Shown here: in pieces, positions 26,948-38,000 of the stretch | Layout of the letters: every line of letters starts with the position of its first letter | Position numbering within the stretch: position 1 is the first letter of the stretch | Assembly: GCA_020635815.1 (NCBI GenBank) | Contig: JACJZB010000002.1 | Span: 186,001-250,000 of the forward strand | Direction of reading: 5' to 3' | Origin: Flavobacteriales bacterium | GTDB lineage: Bacteria; Bacteroidota; Bacteroidia; Flavobacteriales_E; Vicingaceae | DNA: 64,000 nt | Program-made: the position numbers and the translations under genes | The notes under the pieces: generated by a model | Told to the model about the DNA's origin: nothing | The model's input: the letters and a program-made list of their open reading frames with translations, nothing else | Databases searched by the model: none

Positions 26948-27357
26948 CGTTATTCTTTTTAAAATTTAACTTCCACCCTTGAGACTCCGAATATATTCGG
27001 ACTGATTGAGGTGGCTAATTATTTTCTCACCCCTAAAGTCCCCTCAAGGGGACACTTACACTTATCTTATTTCTGTCAAAATAATGCTGCGAAAGTAAAG
27101 AATTTCTATCAATCAATCAACGAAATAAGGTGTAGTAAAAGCGATTATCATTTATTCAGAATAGATCCCGAATAGCTCCGCTTTCGGGATTAGTTCAACA
27201 AACTATTTTGAAACTTTCGCTGATGCGAAATATTCAAAACATTGTTTCACTAAATTAACAATATTTAAGAGTAATTTTGAACAATTAAATTGCTAATCAG
27301 TCAGTTTAGTGTTAGTTTAGCACTCTATTGATATCACAAATAGAACAATAAACATTA
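26948..27357. repeat. Intergenic region leuS-ftsX with several palindromes, no gene seen
   Basis: 410 bases between divergent starts. From the left: a TCCGAATATATTCGGA palindrome inside CCACCC...GAGGTGG arms (26984-27015), a GC-rich element of the leuS/metH2 type (27028-27053, CCCCTAAAGTCCCCTCAAGG), and CCCGAATAGCTCCGCTTTCGGG (27167-27189). The rest is AT-rich and must contain the promoters of leuS and ftsX; I cannot place them. No ORF with coding character is visible. Confidence 0.7.
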
Positions 27358-28230
27358 ATGGCGAGTAACGACAAACATACAGCGCGAAGGTTAAGAACAA
27401 ACTATTTAACGACCATTATTAGTATTTCTTTGGTTTTATTTATGTTGGGAATTTTAGGGTTAATTCTTTTAAATGCTCAGCAAATTTCTAATCATGTAAA
27501 AGAAAATATTGGTTTTTCTATCATTTTAAAAGATGGAATTAAGGATGTTGATATCAATCAAATTCAAAAATCGTTAGATGCTGAATCGTTTGTAAAAACA
27601 ACTCATTACATTCATCCAGATACAGCAGCAGCTCAATTACAAAAAGAGTTAGGCGAAGATTTTATCGATTTTTTAGGGTTTAACCCTTTGTTACCTTCTA
27701 TTGATGTGAAGTTAAATGCAGATTATGCCAATACCGATAGTTTGGCTGTAATCGAAACCTCATTAATGCAAAATGCAAAAATTAAAGAAGTGTTTTACCA
27801 AAAAGATTTAGTGAGTTTAATCAACGAAAATGTAAAGAAAATTAGTTTTTACTTACTTGGTTTTAGTGGTTTGCTTTTAATTATAGCTGTTGCTTTAATC
27901 AACAACACCATTCGTTTGTCTATTTATTCTAAACGATTTGTAATTAAAACCATGCAATTAGTTGGAGCTAAGCATTCATTTATTCGCCGTCCTTTTGTAT
28001 TGGCAGGTATTGGAAACGGAATTGCAAGTGCATTTTTAGCTATTGGTTTAATCGTTACTTTTTTATATTACTTACAAAAACAAATGCCCGAATTAATCGA
28101 TTTTAAAAATATTGAGCTTTATGGTGCTTTGTTTTTAGTAATGGTTATTTTAGGTGTAATATTATCATGGATTTCTACTAACTTAGCGGTACGTAAGTAC
28201 CTAAGAATGGATTCAGGAAATTTATATTAA
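27358..28230 (+). CDS. ftsX: Cell division protein FtsX
   Basis: 290 residues with FtsX topology: a short cytoplasmic start, one membrane segment (about 18-40, ISISLVLFMLGILGLILL), an extracytoplasmic domain (45-165) and three further membrane segments (SFYLLGFSGLLLIIAVALI; GIGNGIASAFLAIGLIVTFLYY; LYGALFLVMVILGVILSWIS). FtsX with FtsE forms an ABC-like complex that controls septal peptidoglycan hydrolases. FtsE is not in the window. First gene of a four-gene run with DUF3098, uppP and truB. Confidence 0.93.
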   Translation: MASNDKHTARRLRTNYLTTIISISLVLFMLGILGLILLNAQQISNHVKENIGFSIILKDGIKDVDINQIQKSLDAESFVKTTHYIHPDTAAAQLQKELGEDFIDFLGFNPLLPSIDVKLNADYANTDSLAVIETSLMQNAKIKEVFYQKDLVSLINENVKKISFYLLGFSGLLLIIAVALINNTIRLSIYSKRFVIKTMQLVGAKHSFIRRPFVLAGIGNGIASAFLAIGLIVTFLYYLQKQMPELIDFKNIELYGALFLVMVILGVILSWISTNLAVRKYLRMDSGNLY

Positions 28231-28240
28231 AACAGAAATT

Positions 28241-28477
28241 ATGAACAACGAGACAAATAAAGATTTTGCTTTTGGCAAAGAAAACTACATACTGGTAGCA
28301 GCTGGAACTATTCTAGCAATTTTAGGATACATCTTAATGTCTGGTGGTGGTTCTGATGACCCAACGGTATTTAGTGAAGACCTTTTTAGCTTTAGAAGAA
28401 TGTATATTTCTCCAATTATGATTATTGTTGGTCTAGCAATTGTTGGTTGGGGAATCATGAAAAAAGTTAAAGACTAA
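28241..28477 (+). CDS. DUF3098 family small membrane protein
   Basis: 78 residues. FAFGKENYILVAAGTILAIL leads into two membrane segments separated by a short loop (SGGGSDDPTVFSEDLFSFRR). This is the bacteroidetal DUF3098 family, regularly found between ftsX and uppP. Function unknown; the position suggests a role in envelope or division. It starts 10 bases after the ftsX stop. Confidence 0.88.
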   Translation: MNNETNKDFAFGKENYILVAAGTILAILGYILMSGGGSDDPTVFSEDLFSFRRMYISPIMIIVGLAIVGWGIMKKVKD

Positions 28478-28485
28478 CAGCTATT

Positions 28486-28555
28486 ATTCAAAGTTCAATA
28501 TTTAAAGTTTGAAGTTAATTTAACTATAAACCTTAAACCTCAAACCTCGAATTAT
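28486..28555 (+). repeat. AAAGTTCAA-type intergenic repeat (second repeat family)
   Basis: ATTCAAAGTTCAATATTTAA, then AGTTTGAAGTTAATTT, then CCTTAAACCTCAAACCTCGA. It has the same two-part layout as the in-frame copy in leuS at 25985-26053. Lies between DUF3098 and uppP. Confidence 0.6.
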
Positions 28556-28557
28556 TT

Positions 28558-29349
28558 ATGTCAATTTTTGAAGCTATTATCTTAGGAATAATACAAGGCC
28601 TAACCGAATTCTTACCTGTAAGTAGTAGCGGTCATTTAGAATTAGCCAAAGTTATTTTGGGTGATAATTCTCTTCCCGAAGAAAGTATGCTAATGACTGT
28701 TGTTCTTCATGGAGCAACAGCTTTAAGCACCATTATTGTTTTCCGAAAAGATATTGTTGAAATAGTTAAAGGGCTTTTTCAATTTAAGAACAATGAAGAA
28801 TTTAAGTTCTCATTAAATATTGTTTTATCTATGATTCCAGCAGCTTTTGTTGGTGTTGTATTTAATGATGAGATTGAAGCATTTTTTGGAGGAAAAATAT
28901 TATTGGTTGGTTCCATGCTTATCTTAACAGCCATCCTTTTAATCTTTGCAGATAAAGCTAAAAATACAAACAAAAAAGTCGGCATTTTACAAGCTATAAT
29001 TATTGGTGTTTCACAAGCCATAGCTATACTTCCTGGAATTTCACGCTCAGGGGCAACCATCTCAGCATCTGTTTTATTAGGAATTGATAGAGAAAGAGCT
29101 GCACGATTTTCATTTTTAATGGTTGTTCCTCTTATTTTAGGTAAAATGGCTAAAGACATTTTAGATGGAGCTTTTGATACCATAAGTGGATCCATGTTAA
29201 ATTATGGTGTTGGGTTTATTGCAGCATTTATTACTGGAATTTTAGCATGTACTTGGATGATTAAATTGGTGAAAAAAAGTAAGCTGAAATATTTTGCTTT
29301 TTACTGTTTTATTGTCGGTGCTATAGCAATCGTTTATTCTCTTGTTTAA
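28558..29349 (+). CDS. uppP: Undecaprenyl-diphosphatase (UppP/BacA)
   Basis: 263 residues, highly hydrophobic with about eight membrane segments. The two family signatures are present: GLTEFLPVSSSGHLELA (about 14-30) and LPGISRSGATISASVLLGI (about 156-174). It dephosphorylates undecaprenyl diphosphate to recycle the lipid carrier for peptidoglycan and surface polysaccharides, and gives bacitracin tolerance. The stop codon overlaps the truB start by one base. Confidence 0.97.
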   Translation: MSIFEAIILGIIQGLTEFLPVSSSGHLELAKVILGDNSLPEESMLMTVVLHGATALSTIIVFRKDIVEIVKGLFQFKNNEEFKFSLNIVLSMIPAAFVGVVFNDEIEAFFGGKILLVGSMLILTAILLIFADKAKNTNKKVGILQAIIIGVSQAIAILPGISRSGATISASVLLGIDRERAARFSFLMVVPLILGKMAKDILDGAFDTISGSMLNYGVGFIAAFITGILACTWMIKLVKKSKLKYFAFYCFIVGAIAIVYSLV

Positions 29350-30140
29350 TGTCAAGTAAAGCAGAAAAATTTCAACAAGGTCAAATCATCCTTATTGATA
29401 AACCTTATACTTGGACATCTTTTGATGTAGTAGGAAAAGTTCGTTACCTCTTGAAAAAAGAACTGGGTTTAAAAAAACTAAAAGTTGGTCATGCTGGAAC
29501 TTTAGACCCTCTAGCTACTGGATTATTGGTCATCTGTACCGGAAAATTTACTAAAACAATAGATGAAATTCAAGCTCAACAAAAAGAATACACCGGTATA
29601 ATTACGCTTGGAGCGACAACAGCTTCTTATGATTTAGAAAAAGAAGCAGATATTGATTATCCAACAGAACATATAACTGAAGAACAAATAAAAGCAACTG
29701 CAAAAGCATTTATTGGCGAACAATTACAAGAAGCTCCAATGCATTCGGCTAAAAAGATAGACGGCAAAAGAGCTTACGAATATGCTCGTGCTGGAGAAGA
29801 AGTGGTAATTAAATCAAATACTATAAACATCTACGATTTTGATGTTCCTTCTATTTCTCAAACATTAGAAGATATTAAAGATAAATCAACTCCAAATGAC
29901 ATTCGATTAAATCCAAAAATTAATGTAGCTCAGCCTTATGAAAATGGCTTGCATGTCAAATTTAAAATTGGGTGTAGCAAAGGAACTTACATTAGAGCAA
30001 TTGCTCGCGATTTTGGAACTCAATTAAATTCTGGTGGTCATTTAAGCGAATTGCGACGAACAAAAATTGGTGACTTTGATGTTAAAGATGCAGTCTCTCC
30101 AACAGATGAGGCAATTTTGAAAATAATTTTATCTCATTAG
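29349..30140 (+). CDS. truB: tRNA pseudouridine(55) synthase
   Basis: 263 residues. The catalytic Asp is D53 in GHAGTLDPLATGLL; other family blocks are IDKPYTWTSFDVV, APMHSAKKIDGKRAYEYARA and CSKGTYIRAIARDFG. It makes pseudouridine 55 in the T arm of tRNAs. It starts inside the uppP stop codon (ATGA-type overlap), so translation is coupled. Confidence 0.97.
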   Translation: MSSKAEKFQQGQIILIDKPYTWTSFDVVGKVRYLLKKELGLKKLKVGHAGTLDPLATGLLVICTGKFTKTIDEIQAQQKEYTGIITLGATTASYDLEKEADIDYPTEHITEEQIKATAKAFIGEQLQEAPMHSAKKIDGKRAYEYARAGEEVVIKSNTINIYDFDVPSISQTLEDIKDKSTPNDIRLNPKINVAQPYENGLHVKFKIGCSKGTYIRAIARDFGTQLNSGGHLSELRRTKIGDFDVKDAVSPTDEAILKIILSH

Positions 30141-30183
30141 AAAATAATTTTTGATAACAATTTGGTATTCACTAAATTGCATT

Positions 30184-31755
30184 ATGTTCCAATGCAATTA
30201 TTTAAATAATCAATACACTTTAAAGACTATCTTTCTGTTAGTTTCTTGTTTGTTTATTTGGTCTTTTTCTTATACTCAAAATATAAATTTTACCAAAAAA
30301 GAAAAAGAATGGATTAAAGCTCACCCTGTCATTGAGCATGGCTACGAACCTCATTGGCCTCCTTATGAAATTTATGAAAATGGAAACTATACTGGGATAA
30401 TTGGAGATTATGTGAAAATTCTTGAAAGAGAAATAGGGATTAAAATAAAACCTATACCTGGAATTACTTGGAACGAGACAGTAGAAGGCTTAAAGAGCGG
30501 GAAAATCGATTTTACAGTTTGTGCAGGAATAACTGATGAGCGTAAAGAATACTTAAACTTTACAAAACCTTATATTTCCTCTCCTCTAATTATTGTTACA
30601 CGAAAAGATGGAGGATTTATAGGTGGATTAAATGATTTACATGGTAAAACAATTGCTTTACCCGTAAATTATTACACTGGAGAACTAATAAGTAAAGATT
30701 ATCCTGAGATAAAGATTCTTACTAAAGAAAGTATTGAGGACGCAATAAAGTCTGTTAGCCTTGGAGAGTCAGAAGCATTTGTTGGTAGCTTGGTTGTAGC
30801 AACTTATTACATTGAGAATTTAGGATATTCTAATTTAAAAATTGCTGCCCCTACAGATTATGATAAAGCTCAAATTGGATTAGCTGCTCGTAAAGATTGG
30901 CCAGAGTTGATAAGTATTTGCCAGAAGGTTTTTGATAATATATCTCCCCAAGAAAAAAACGATATTATTGAAAGGTGGATATCAGTTCGTTATGAATATG
31001 GGATAAATCCAGCAAAATTAAAATCGTACATCACTTATGTTTTAATTGGCGTTGGTCTTTTATTTGTTTTCATCTTACTTTGGACTAAGTCTCTAAAAAA
31101 AGAAATAGAAAAACGAAAACAGATTGAGCAGCAATTAGAAATAACTTTAGCAGATGCCAATAAAAAAAGCGAAGAACGTAAAATTCTTTTACAAGAAATT
31201 CACCATCGTGTTAAAAACAATCTTCAAGTTATTATTAGCTTATTACGGTTACAAAAAAGTGATGCGGATGAAATACTTTCTGAAAAATTAAATGAAACTA
31301 TAACACGTATAAACTCAATAGCTTTAGTTCATGAAAAAACTTACAATTCTGAAAATCTAGCAAACATTAAACTGAAAGAATACATTGAAAGCTTAGCTGA
31401 TGACATTATCCTATCTTTCTCTTATCAAAACAAACCCGTCTTAACCGTTAACTCTACCATTGAAAATATTAATTTAAAGCCCTTAGTGCCATTGGCTTTG
31501 ATTTTTAATGAGCTAATTACCAACTCATTAAAACATGGTTTAAAAAACATTAAAAACGGTAGTATTGAAATTAATATTTCTGTTAGAGACAATCACCTCT
31601 ATATGACATATCATGACAATGGTACTTGGATAGAAAATAAAGAAAAATCAAATTTTGGATTATCTTTAATAGATACGTTTACTGAACAGTTAGATGGGAG
31701 TTATACCAGAACAACTGAAAACGGAACAACCTACAATTTTGAATTAGAATTATAA
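30184..31755 (+). CDS. Sensor histidine kinase with periplasmic substrate-binding domain
   Basis: 523 residues from ATG 30184; the frame is open further up only with a TTG at 30151. Signal peptide (FLLVSCLFIWSFSYTQ), a type 3 solute-binding-protein domain (about 35-275; HPVIEHGYEPHWPPYEIYEN, then DFTVCAGITDERKEYLNFTK), one membrane segment (YVLIGVGLLFVFILLW), a HisKA_2 box (LQEIHHRVKNNLQVIISLLR) and an HATPase domain (NELITNSLKHGL). Probably senses an amino-acid-like ligand. No regulator gene is adjacent, so its partner lies elsewhere. Confidence 0.9.
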   Translation: MFQCNYLNNQYTLKTIFLLVSCLFIWSFSYTQNINFTKKEKEWIKAHPVIEHGYEPHWPPYEIYENGNYTGIIGDYVKILEREIGIKIKPIPGITWNETVEGLKSGKIDFTVCAGITDERKEYLNFTKPYISSPLIIVTRKDGGFIGGLNDLHGKTIALPVNYYTGELISKDYPEIKILTKESIEDAIKSVSLGESEAFVGSLVVATYYIENLGYSNLKIAAPTDYDKAQIGLAARKDWPELISICQKVFDNISPQEKNDIIERWISVRYEYGINPAKLKSYITYVLIGVGLLFVFILLWTKSLKKEIEKRKQIEQQLEITLADANKKSEERKILLQEIHHRVKNNLQVIISLLRLQKSDADEILSEKLNETITRINSIALVHEKTYNSENLANIKLKEYIESLADDIILSFSYQNKPVLTVNSTIENINLKPLVPLALIFNELITNSLKHGLKNIKNGSIEINISVRDNHLYMTYHDNGTWIENKEKSNFGLSLIDTFTEQLDGSYTRTTENGTTYNFELEL

Positions 31756-31796
31756 TTTTTTAACTTCCCATTCTCGTACCACGAAACACAAATCAC

Positions 31797-32051
31797 TTAG
31801 TCTTTTTTAAGTGGTTGAGGCTTTCTCTCCATTACACCTCTCTTATGTATGATTAAACCATTTAAGAAGTTTCTAAGTATTTGATCCTGAAGCTCCATAT
31901 ATTTGGGATGATCTTCTTTCCTAAAAAAAGCATTCAATTCACTTTTAGAAATATTAAAATCTACCAGCTTTAAAATATCAACAATATCGTTATCACGTAA
32001 TTTTAAAGCAACTCGTATCTTTTTTAATATGTCATTATTGGTCAATCCCAT
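31797..32051 (-). CDS. DUF1456 family protein, single-repeat form
   Basis: 84 residues: TNNDILKKIRVALKLRDNDI, KSELNAFFRKEDHPKYMELQ and FLNGLIIHKRG match one repeat of DUF1456. E. coli YehS carries two such repeats in about 156 residues, so this is half length. The frame ends in a normal stop and no second half follows. Function unknown; probably cytoplasmic and helical. Confidence 0.8.
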   Translation of the reverse strand: MGLTNNDILKKIRVALKLRDNDIVDILKLVDFNISKSELNAFFRKEDHPKYMELQDQILRNFLNGLIIHKRGVMERKPQPLKKD

Positions 32052-32084
32052 AATTTAATTTTGTGGAAAATTAACCAAATAAGC

Positions 32085-35000
32085 TTATTTGGCAACCACT
32101 AACTTTATAATTTGTTCGCGATATTCACCAACCAATTTAATTAAATAAATGCCCGGCTCAAGTTCCTTGTCTTTTATTACTAATTGACCATGATTTCCTT
32201 TTAATTTTTCTTGAGTTACAATATCACCTAACATATTTACTAAGAAAAACGCTACATTATTGTTTGACTTGAAATTATAATCTAGTGTAAAATTATTCCG
32301 AGTTGGATTCGGATAAACACTTACATTCCAGTTATTTATATCCTCATCAATAGATACGGGAAATGCAACAGTAAAGTACAATGTATCTACACATCCTGAC
32401 GCCCCTGTTAATTCAACCTCATAATTACCAGGAATTAATCCTGTTACATCTTCAGTTGTAGCTCCATTACTCCACAAGAAAGTAACTGGAGCATCTCCTG
32501 AAACTGTTAAATCAATTGAGCCGTCATTACAGAATGAACAAGAAGCATCAGTTACACCACCAGAAGCAGTAAACGTATTTACTGTTGCAACTGTAACACT
32601 ACTTGTATCAACACATCCATTTTGGTCGGTTACTATTAATTCATAAGTTCCTGCTGACAAATTAGTGTATTGTCCAGTAGGGAATACATCTAATACTCCG
32701 TCTAAAGTTCCAACATAAGGAGAAGCTCCTCCTGTTGTTTGGTAAAATAATTCACCATTTCCTAACGAACATTGTTCATCTTGAATGGTAGTAACATTTA
32801 CTTGTAAGTTAGAAGGATCGTTACCAACAATATATGTTTCAGTTATTGAACAACCGATATCATCTGTAATGGTTAAATCATAAGTACCAGCATTTAAATT
32901 AATTAAACTGCTTGTATTGTTCGGTGGTACCGGACAAGAACCTGTGAAGGAATAAAAAGGTCCTGCAGATAACCCTGTGCCTGAAGCATGAGAATAAATA
33001 GTAGCACCTGAGGCATCTAATAAATTAAATGAAGCTTCATAATCAAAACTACCTGTATTCCAACTTAATTGGACTGTATCTCCATCACAAACTTCAAAAG
33101 TTTCTGAATTTGCTCCTGAACCAGGAACCGTAAAGTTTCCTATTGAAGAGCCATTAATAGAAACAGTTATTGACGCTCCATTCCAGCTATTTCCTGTATC
33201 AAACATATCTAATGTATAGTTGCAACACGTAACAGGTGATGGAGAACCTCCAACCCAAGAATAAGTGAAAGGAGAAACTCCTCCTGATACAGTTACATGA
33301 ATACTTCCTTCCCCGTTTCCACAAATTTCATCTACAACTGTATTACTAGCCATTAGCCCTGAACTTGAAATGTTATCGATAAAATATGAATCGCTTACAC
33401 TACAGCCTGTGGCATCTGTAACAGTAACACTATAAGTACCTGTTGAAAGATTAACAATATCTTGAGTTGTTGCTCCATTTGACCACAAATAGGTATAACT
33501 AGGTGTTCCTCCTTGTATTGTTAAATCAATAAACCCAGTACTATCGCTACAATTCTCGTTGTTTAAGATAGAGTTCGATATTACTAAAGTTCCCGTAATG
33601 TTATTTATTGTTGCTGATAAGTTGCTTGAACAACCATTATCATCTGTAATCGTTACATTGTAAACCCCAGCTGATAAATTTGATAAATCTTCTGTTGTTG
33701 CACCATTACTCCATAAGAAAGTATAAGGTGTTGTTCCTCCCGAAACATTAATGTCTATCATTCCTGTTGTATCTCCACACATTTCATCCGTTGTACTTCC
33801 AATGTTGGCGACAAAACCTCCAGTTATATTTTGGATAGTTCCAGAAGTGTCAACAGAACAACCATTCGCATCTGTAACGGTAACGGAATAAGTTCCCGCC
33901 GAAGTGTTGGTTAAGTCTTCAGTAGTTGCCCCATTGCTCCAACTGTATGTAAACACTGGTGTAACTGGTGCACAATTTGCCGGTGAAGAATAAACTAACC
34001 CGGTTGTAGGAGGTGCTGTTGCAGAGAATACGACTGTTCCAGAACCATCTGTTAATGTGTATGAATGTTCATTTTCATAATTACCAGAATTATAAGTTAA
34101 AGACACTAAGTCTCCATCACAAACAGGAATTGATTCTACAGCTGTGTTCCCTGCTGCTATAGTGAAATTGCCAAAAGTAATCCCATTTATTGCGACTGTT
34201 AATGATGCTCCATCCCAACCATCACCAAAACTATCTTGCATGTCTAAGGTATACGTACAACATGGTGTTGAACTTGAGCTACTAACAGTTAAATCTATTG
34301 CTCCCATTCCATTACCACAATTTTCGTCAGTAATAGTTAAATCGGTTATTGCTAAAGAACCTGTATTCTCATTTACAGTAAATGAACCACTTGTTCCGCA
34401 TCCATTTGCATCCGTAATTGTTACATTATAATTACCTGCTTGAATACCTGTTAAATCTTCAGTTGTTGCTCCATTATTCCAATTAAAAGTATATGGTGCA
34501 TCTCCTCCTTGAGTTGTAATATTAATTGCTCCTGCTGAATTACCACAAATTTCGTTAGCTATTACAGTATTTGTAATTAACACATTATCTCCATTGCTGT
34601 TTATTGTGAAGTTTTCAACTAAATAACATCCGGTAGCGTCTGTTATTGTTACCGAATAATTCCCCGCATTTAAATTTGAGACATCTTCAGTGGTTTCCCC
34701 ATTACTCCAAACAAAAGTATAGCCAACAGACCCTCCTTGAGGGACTAAATTGATGGATCCGTTATTGGCTCCACAAGTTTCATTAGTAACAACATTAGTT
34801 CCTGTTGTTAAGCTACCAGATGTATTAGCAACAGTAGCTTGAACTTGAACTGAACAACCTACAGCATCGGTTACATCACACGTATAATTGCCTGCTGATA
34901 ATCCCGTTGAAATATCTTCTGTTGTTGCTCCATTACTCCATAAGAAAGTATAAGGTGTTGTTCCTCCTGTGATAGTAATGTTTATTGCTCCTAAATTATT

Positions 35001-38000
35001 TCCACAAGATTCGTCAGTTACTTGAACATTATCAATTGAAAGCGTGCTTGCGTTATTTGATACATTTATATTTCCAGTATTTATTGTACATCCGTTAGCA
35101 TCAGAAATGGCACAAGAGTAAACGCCTTGATTTAAATTTGTGATATCTTCTGTTGTTGCTGCATTACTCCATAAATAATCAATTGTACCTGTTCCGCCCG
35201 TAACAGTAATGTCAATTGCTCCCATATCATCATTACACATTTCATCAGTAACAGAAATATTGTCTAAAGAAAGTGTGCCTGCATTGTTTAAGATATCTTT
35301 TGAGCCTACAACAACACAATTGTTGGCATCAGTAACTGTATAATTATATGTACCAGCAGAAAGGTTGGTTGCCAACGAATTGCTACTAACATTAGGGTTC
35401 CAAACATAAGTATAAGGTGTTGCTCCACCGGTAGTACTTAAATTAATTGAACCTGAAGCATCTCCACAATTTTCATTTGTACTAATTGCTGTAACTGATA
35501 AGTTTCCAGGATTATTATTAATTGTAATATTTCCTGTTAAGATACTACATCCTATATCATCCGTAATAGTACATGAATAAGTACCTCCGTTAATTCCGGT
35601 TAAATCCTCCGTTGTTGCTCCATTGCTCCATAAGAAATTATATGGAGAAGTTCCTCCAGAAACTGTTAAATCTATAGCACCAGCTCCATTCGAACAGTTT
35701 TCTGCAGTTCCTTGATAAGTTACTGCAAGCGTGCCTGTATTGTTATTTACCGAATAGGTGTTCGTTGCTTCACATCCATTGACATCAGAAACGGTTACAT
35801 TGTAACTACCTGCTGATAAATTAGAAATATCTTCGGTTGTAGAGCCATTACTCCAAATATAAGTATAAGTTGGTGTTCCACCACTAACATATAAGTTAAT
35901 AGCTCCTAAAGCATTATTACAGTTTTCGTTAGTAACAACTGCATTATCAATTTGTAATGTACCAGAGGTATTTGCAATCGATTCATTTAAATTATAAGTA
36001 CACCCATTCGCATCTGTTGCTGTTAAGGTATAATTTCCTGCAACTGCATTTGTTAAGTCTTCTGATGTTGACCCAGAATTCCAAGAATAACTAATTGGTG
36101 ATGTACCTCCAGTTGTAGTTACATAAATTGCTCCTGCATTATTACCACAAATTTCATTAGTAACAAAGTCTGTGGCTAAAGCTAAATTACCTGAAGTATT
36201 AAACACATTAATCATTCCCGTTTGAACTTGACATCCATTGGCATCAGTAGTTGTTCCGTTATATGTTCCAGCACTCAAGCCTGTAATATCTTCAGTTGTT
36301 GCTCCATTGCTCCATGAATAAACTATAGGAGGAATGCCTCCCGTAACAGTTATGTCAATTTCTCCTAACCCATTATTGCAATTTTCGTTAGTAACATTAG
36401 TACTTGAAAGCACTAATGTACTTGAAGCATTTATTAAATTGTACGAAGGCGTTATTAATGTACATCCATTAGCATCAGTAATTGTACAAGAATATAACCC
36501 TGCCGATAAGCCTGAAATATCTTGCGTTGTCGCTCCATTATTCCATAAGTAAGTTAGTGTACCTGTATTTCCTGTTACGGATAAATTAATATTTCCTAAA
36601 CCATTAGAACAGTTTTCGTTGGTAACAACTGCACTTGCCGTTAGGTTAGCTGTATTATTTGTAATTGTAAAACTTTTATTCATGGAACATCCATTTCCAT
36701 CTACAATAGTTACAACATAGTTACCAGCATTTAAATTAGATACATCTTCAGTTGTTGCTCCATTGTCCCAGCTATATGCATAAGGCAAGGTTCCTCCTGA
36801 AACAGTAATGTTAATCGCACCATCTCCATTCCCACAATTTTCATTTGAGATTGGAGATGACGAAATGGCTAAATTTCCGGTATTATTTCCAACTACAATA
36901 TCAACTACCTCAACACATTGATTGGCATCAGTAACTGTTATGGTGTATGTTCCTGCTGATAAATTTGAAATATCCTCTACTGTTGCTCCATTGCTCCAAG
37001 AAACAATATAAGGTTGGGTCGCATCATTTACAGTAACATCAATAGCTCCCGTACCATCTCCACAATTTTCGTTGGTAATAACTGATTGTACCGTTAAATA
37101 ACAATAAGCTGAGCAATTAGATACGTCGTTAATAATATTAAAACTTTTTGTAGCTTGACATCCATTGGCATCAGTAACCGTAACAACATAAGTACCTCCA
37201 ATTAAACCTGTGATATCTTCGGTAGTCATTCCATTACTCCAACCATATCCATAAGAACCAGAACCTCCTGAAACATTTATTGCAATTTCTCCATTAGATG
37301 TACCACACATTTCATTTGATAAATTTGCCAACGAAATTGAAATGGCAGGTAGCGTTCCTACTGTTATGTCTTGAGAGAATTGACAACCATTATCGTCTGT
37401 AATGTTAATCGTGTAAGTTCCAGCACTTAAGCTTGTGATATCTTCAGTCGTTGCCCCGTTACTCCATAAAAAGGTATAAGGTGAAGTTCCTCCAGAAGCT
37501 GTAATATCAATTGCTCCATTAGTACCACCTGCACATGTTACTTTGGTAACAGCAGAAGAAACATTTATACTACTTATGTTATTTAAATTAAATGAAGTAG
37601 AGTCTGTACAACCATTATCATCGGTAACTATAACGTTATAAGATCCTGCTGATATGCCGCTTAAATCTTCAGTTGTTGCTCCATTACTCCATAAGAAAGT
37701 AAATGGTTCGTAAGCCCCATTTACAACCAAATTAATAGCTCCATCATTTCCTCCACATTGTGCCTGAGTAATAAATCCATTTACATCTATTTCGGCAGGT
37801 TCATTAATTTCAACAATTGTATCAGGCAGCCCTCCAACAAGACTTATATTCCACTCAAAAATGTATCCATTATCAAGTGCATATTGATCTGTAATTTCCA
37901 TTGTCCAATTTCCATCCATAGATGCACCTAATAAGTTAGACATTGGTTGGTAAGGTTGGTAAGACCCTGATGGCAAGTAATTATCAGTATAAGTTCCTCC

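Noticed and set aside
28779..29195. 138-residue minus-strand ORF opposite uppP
   Set aside because: Shadow of a conserved membrane protein gene with both UppP signatures.
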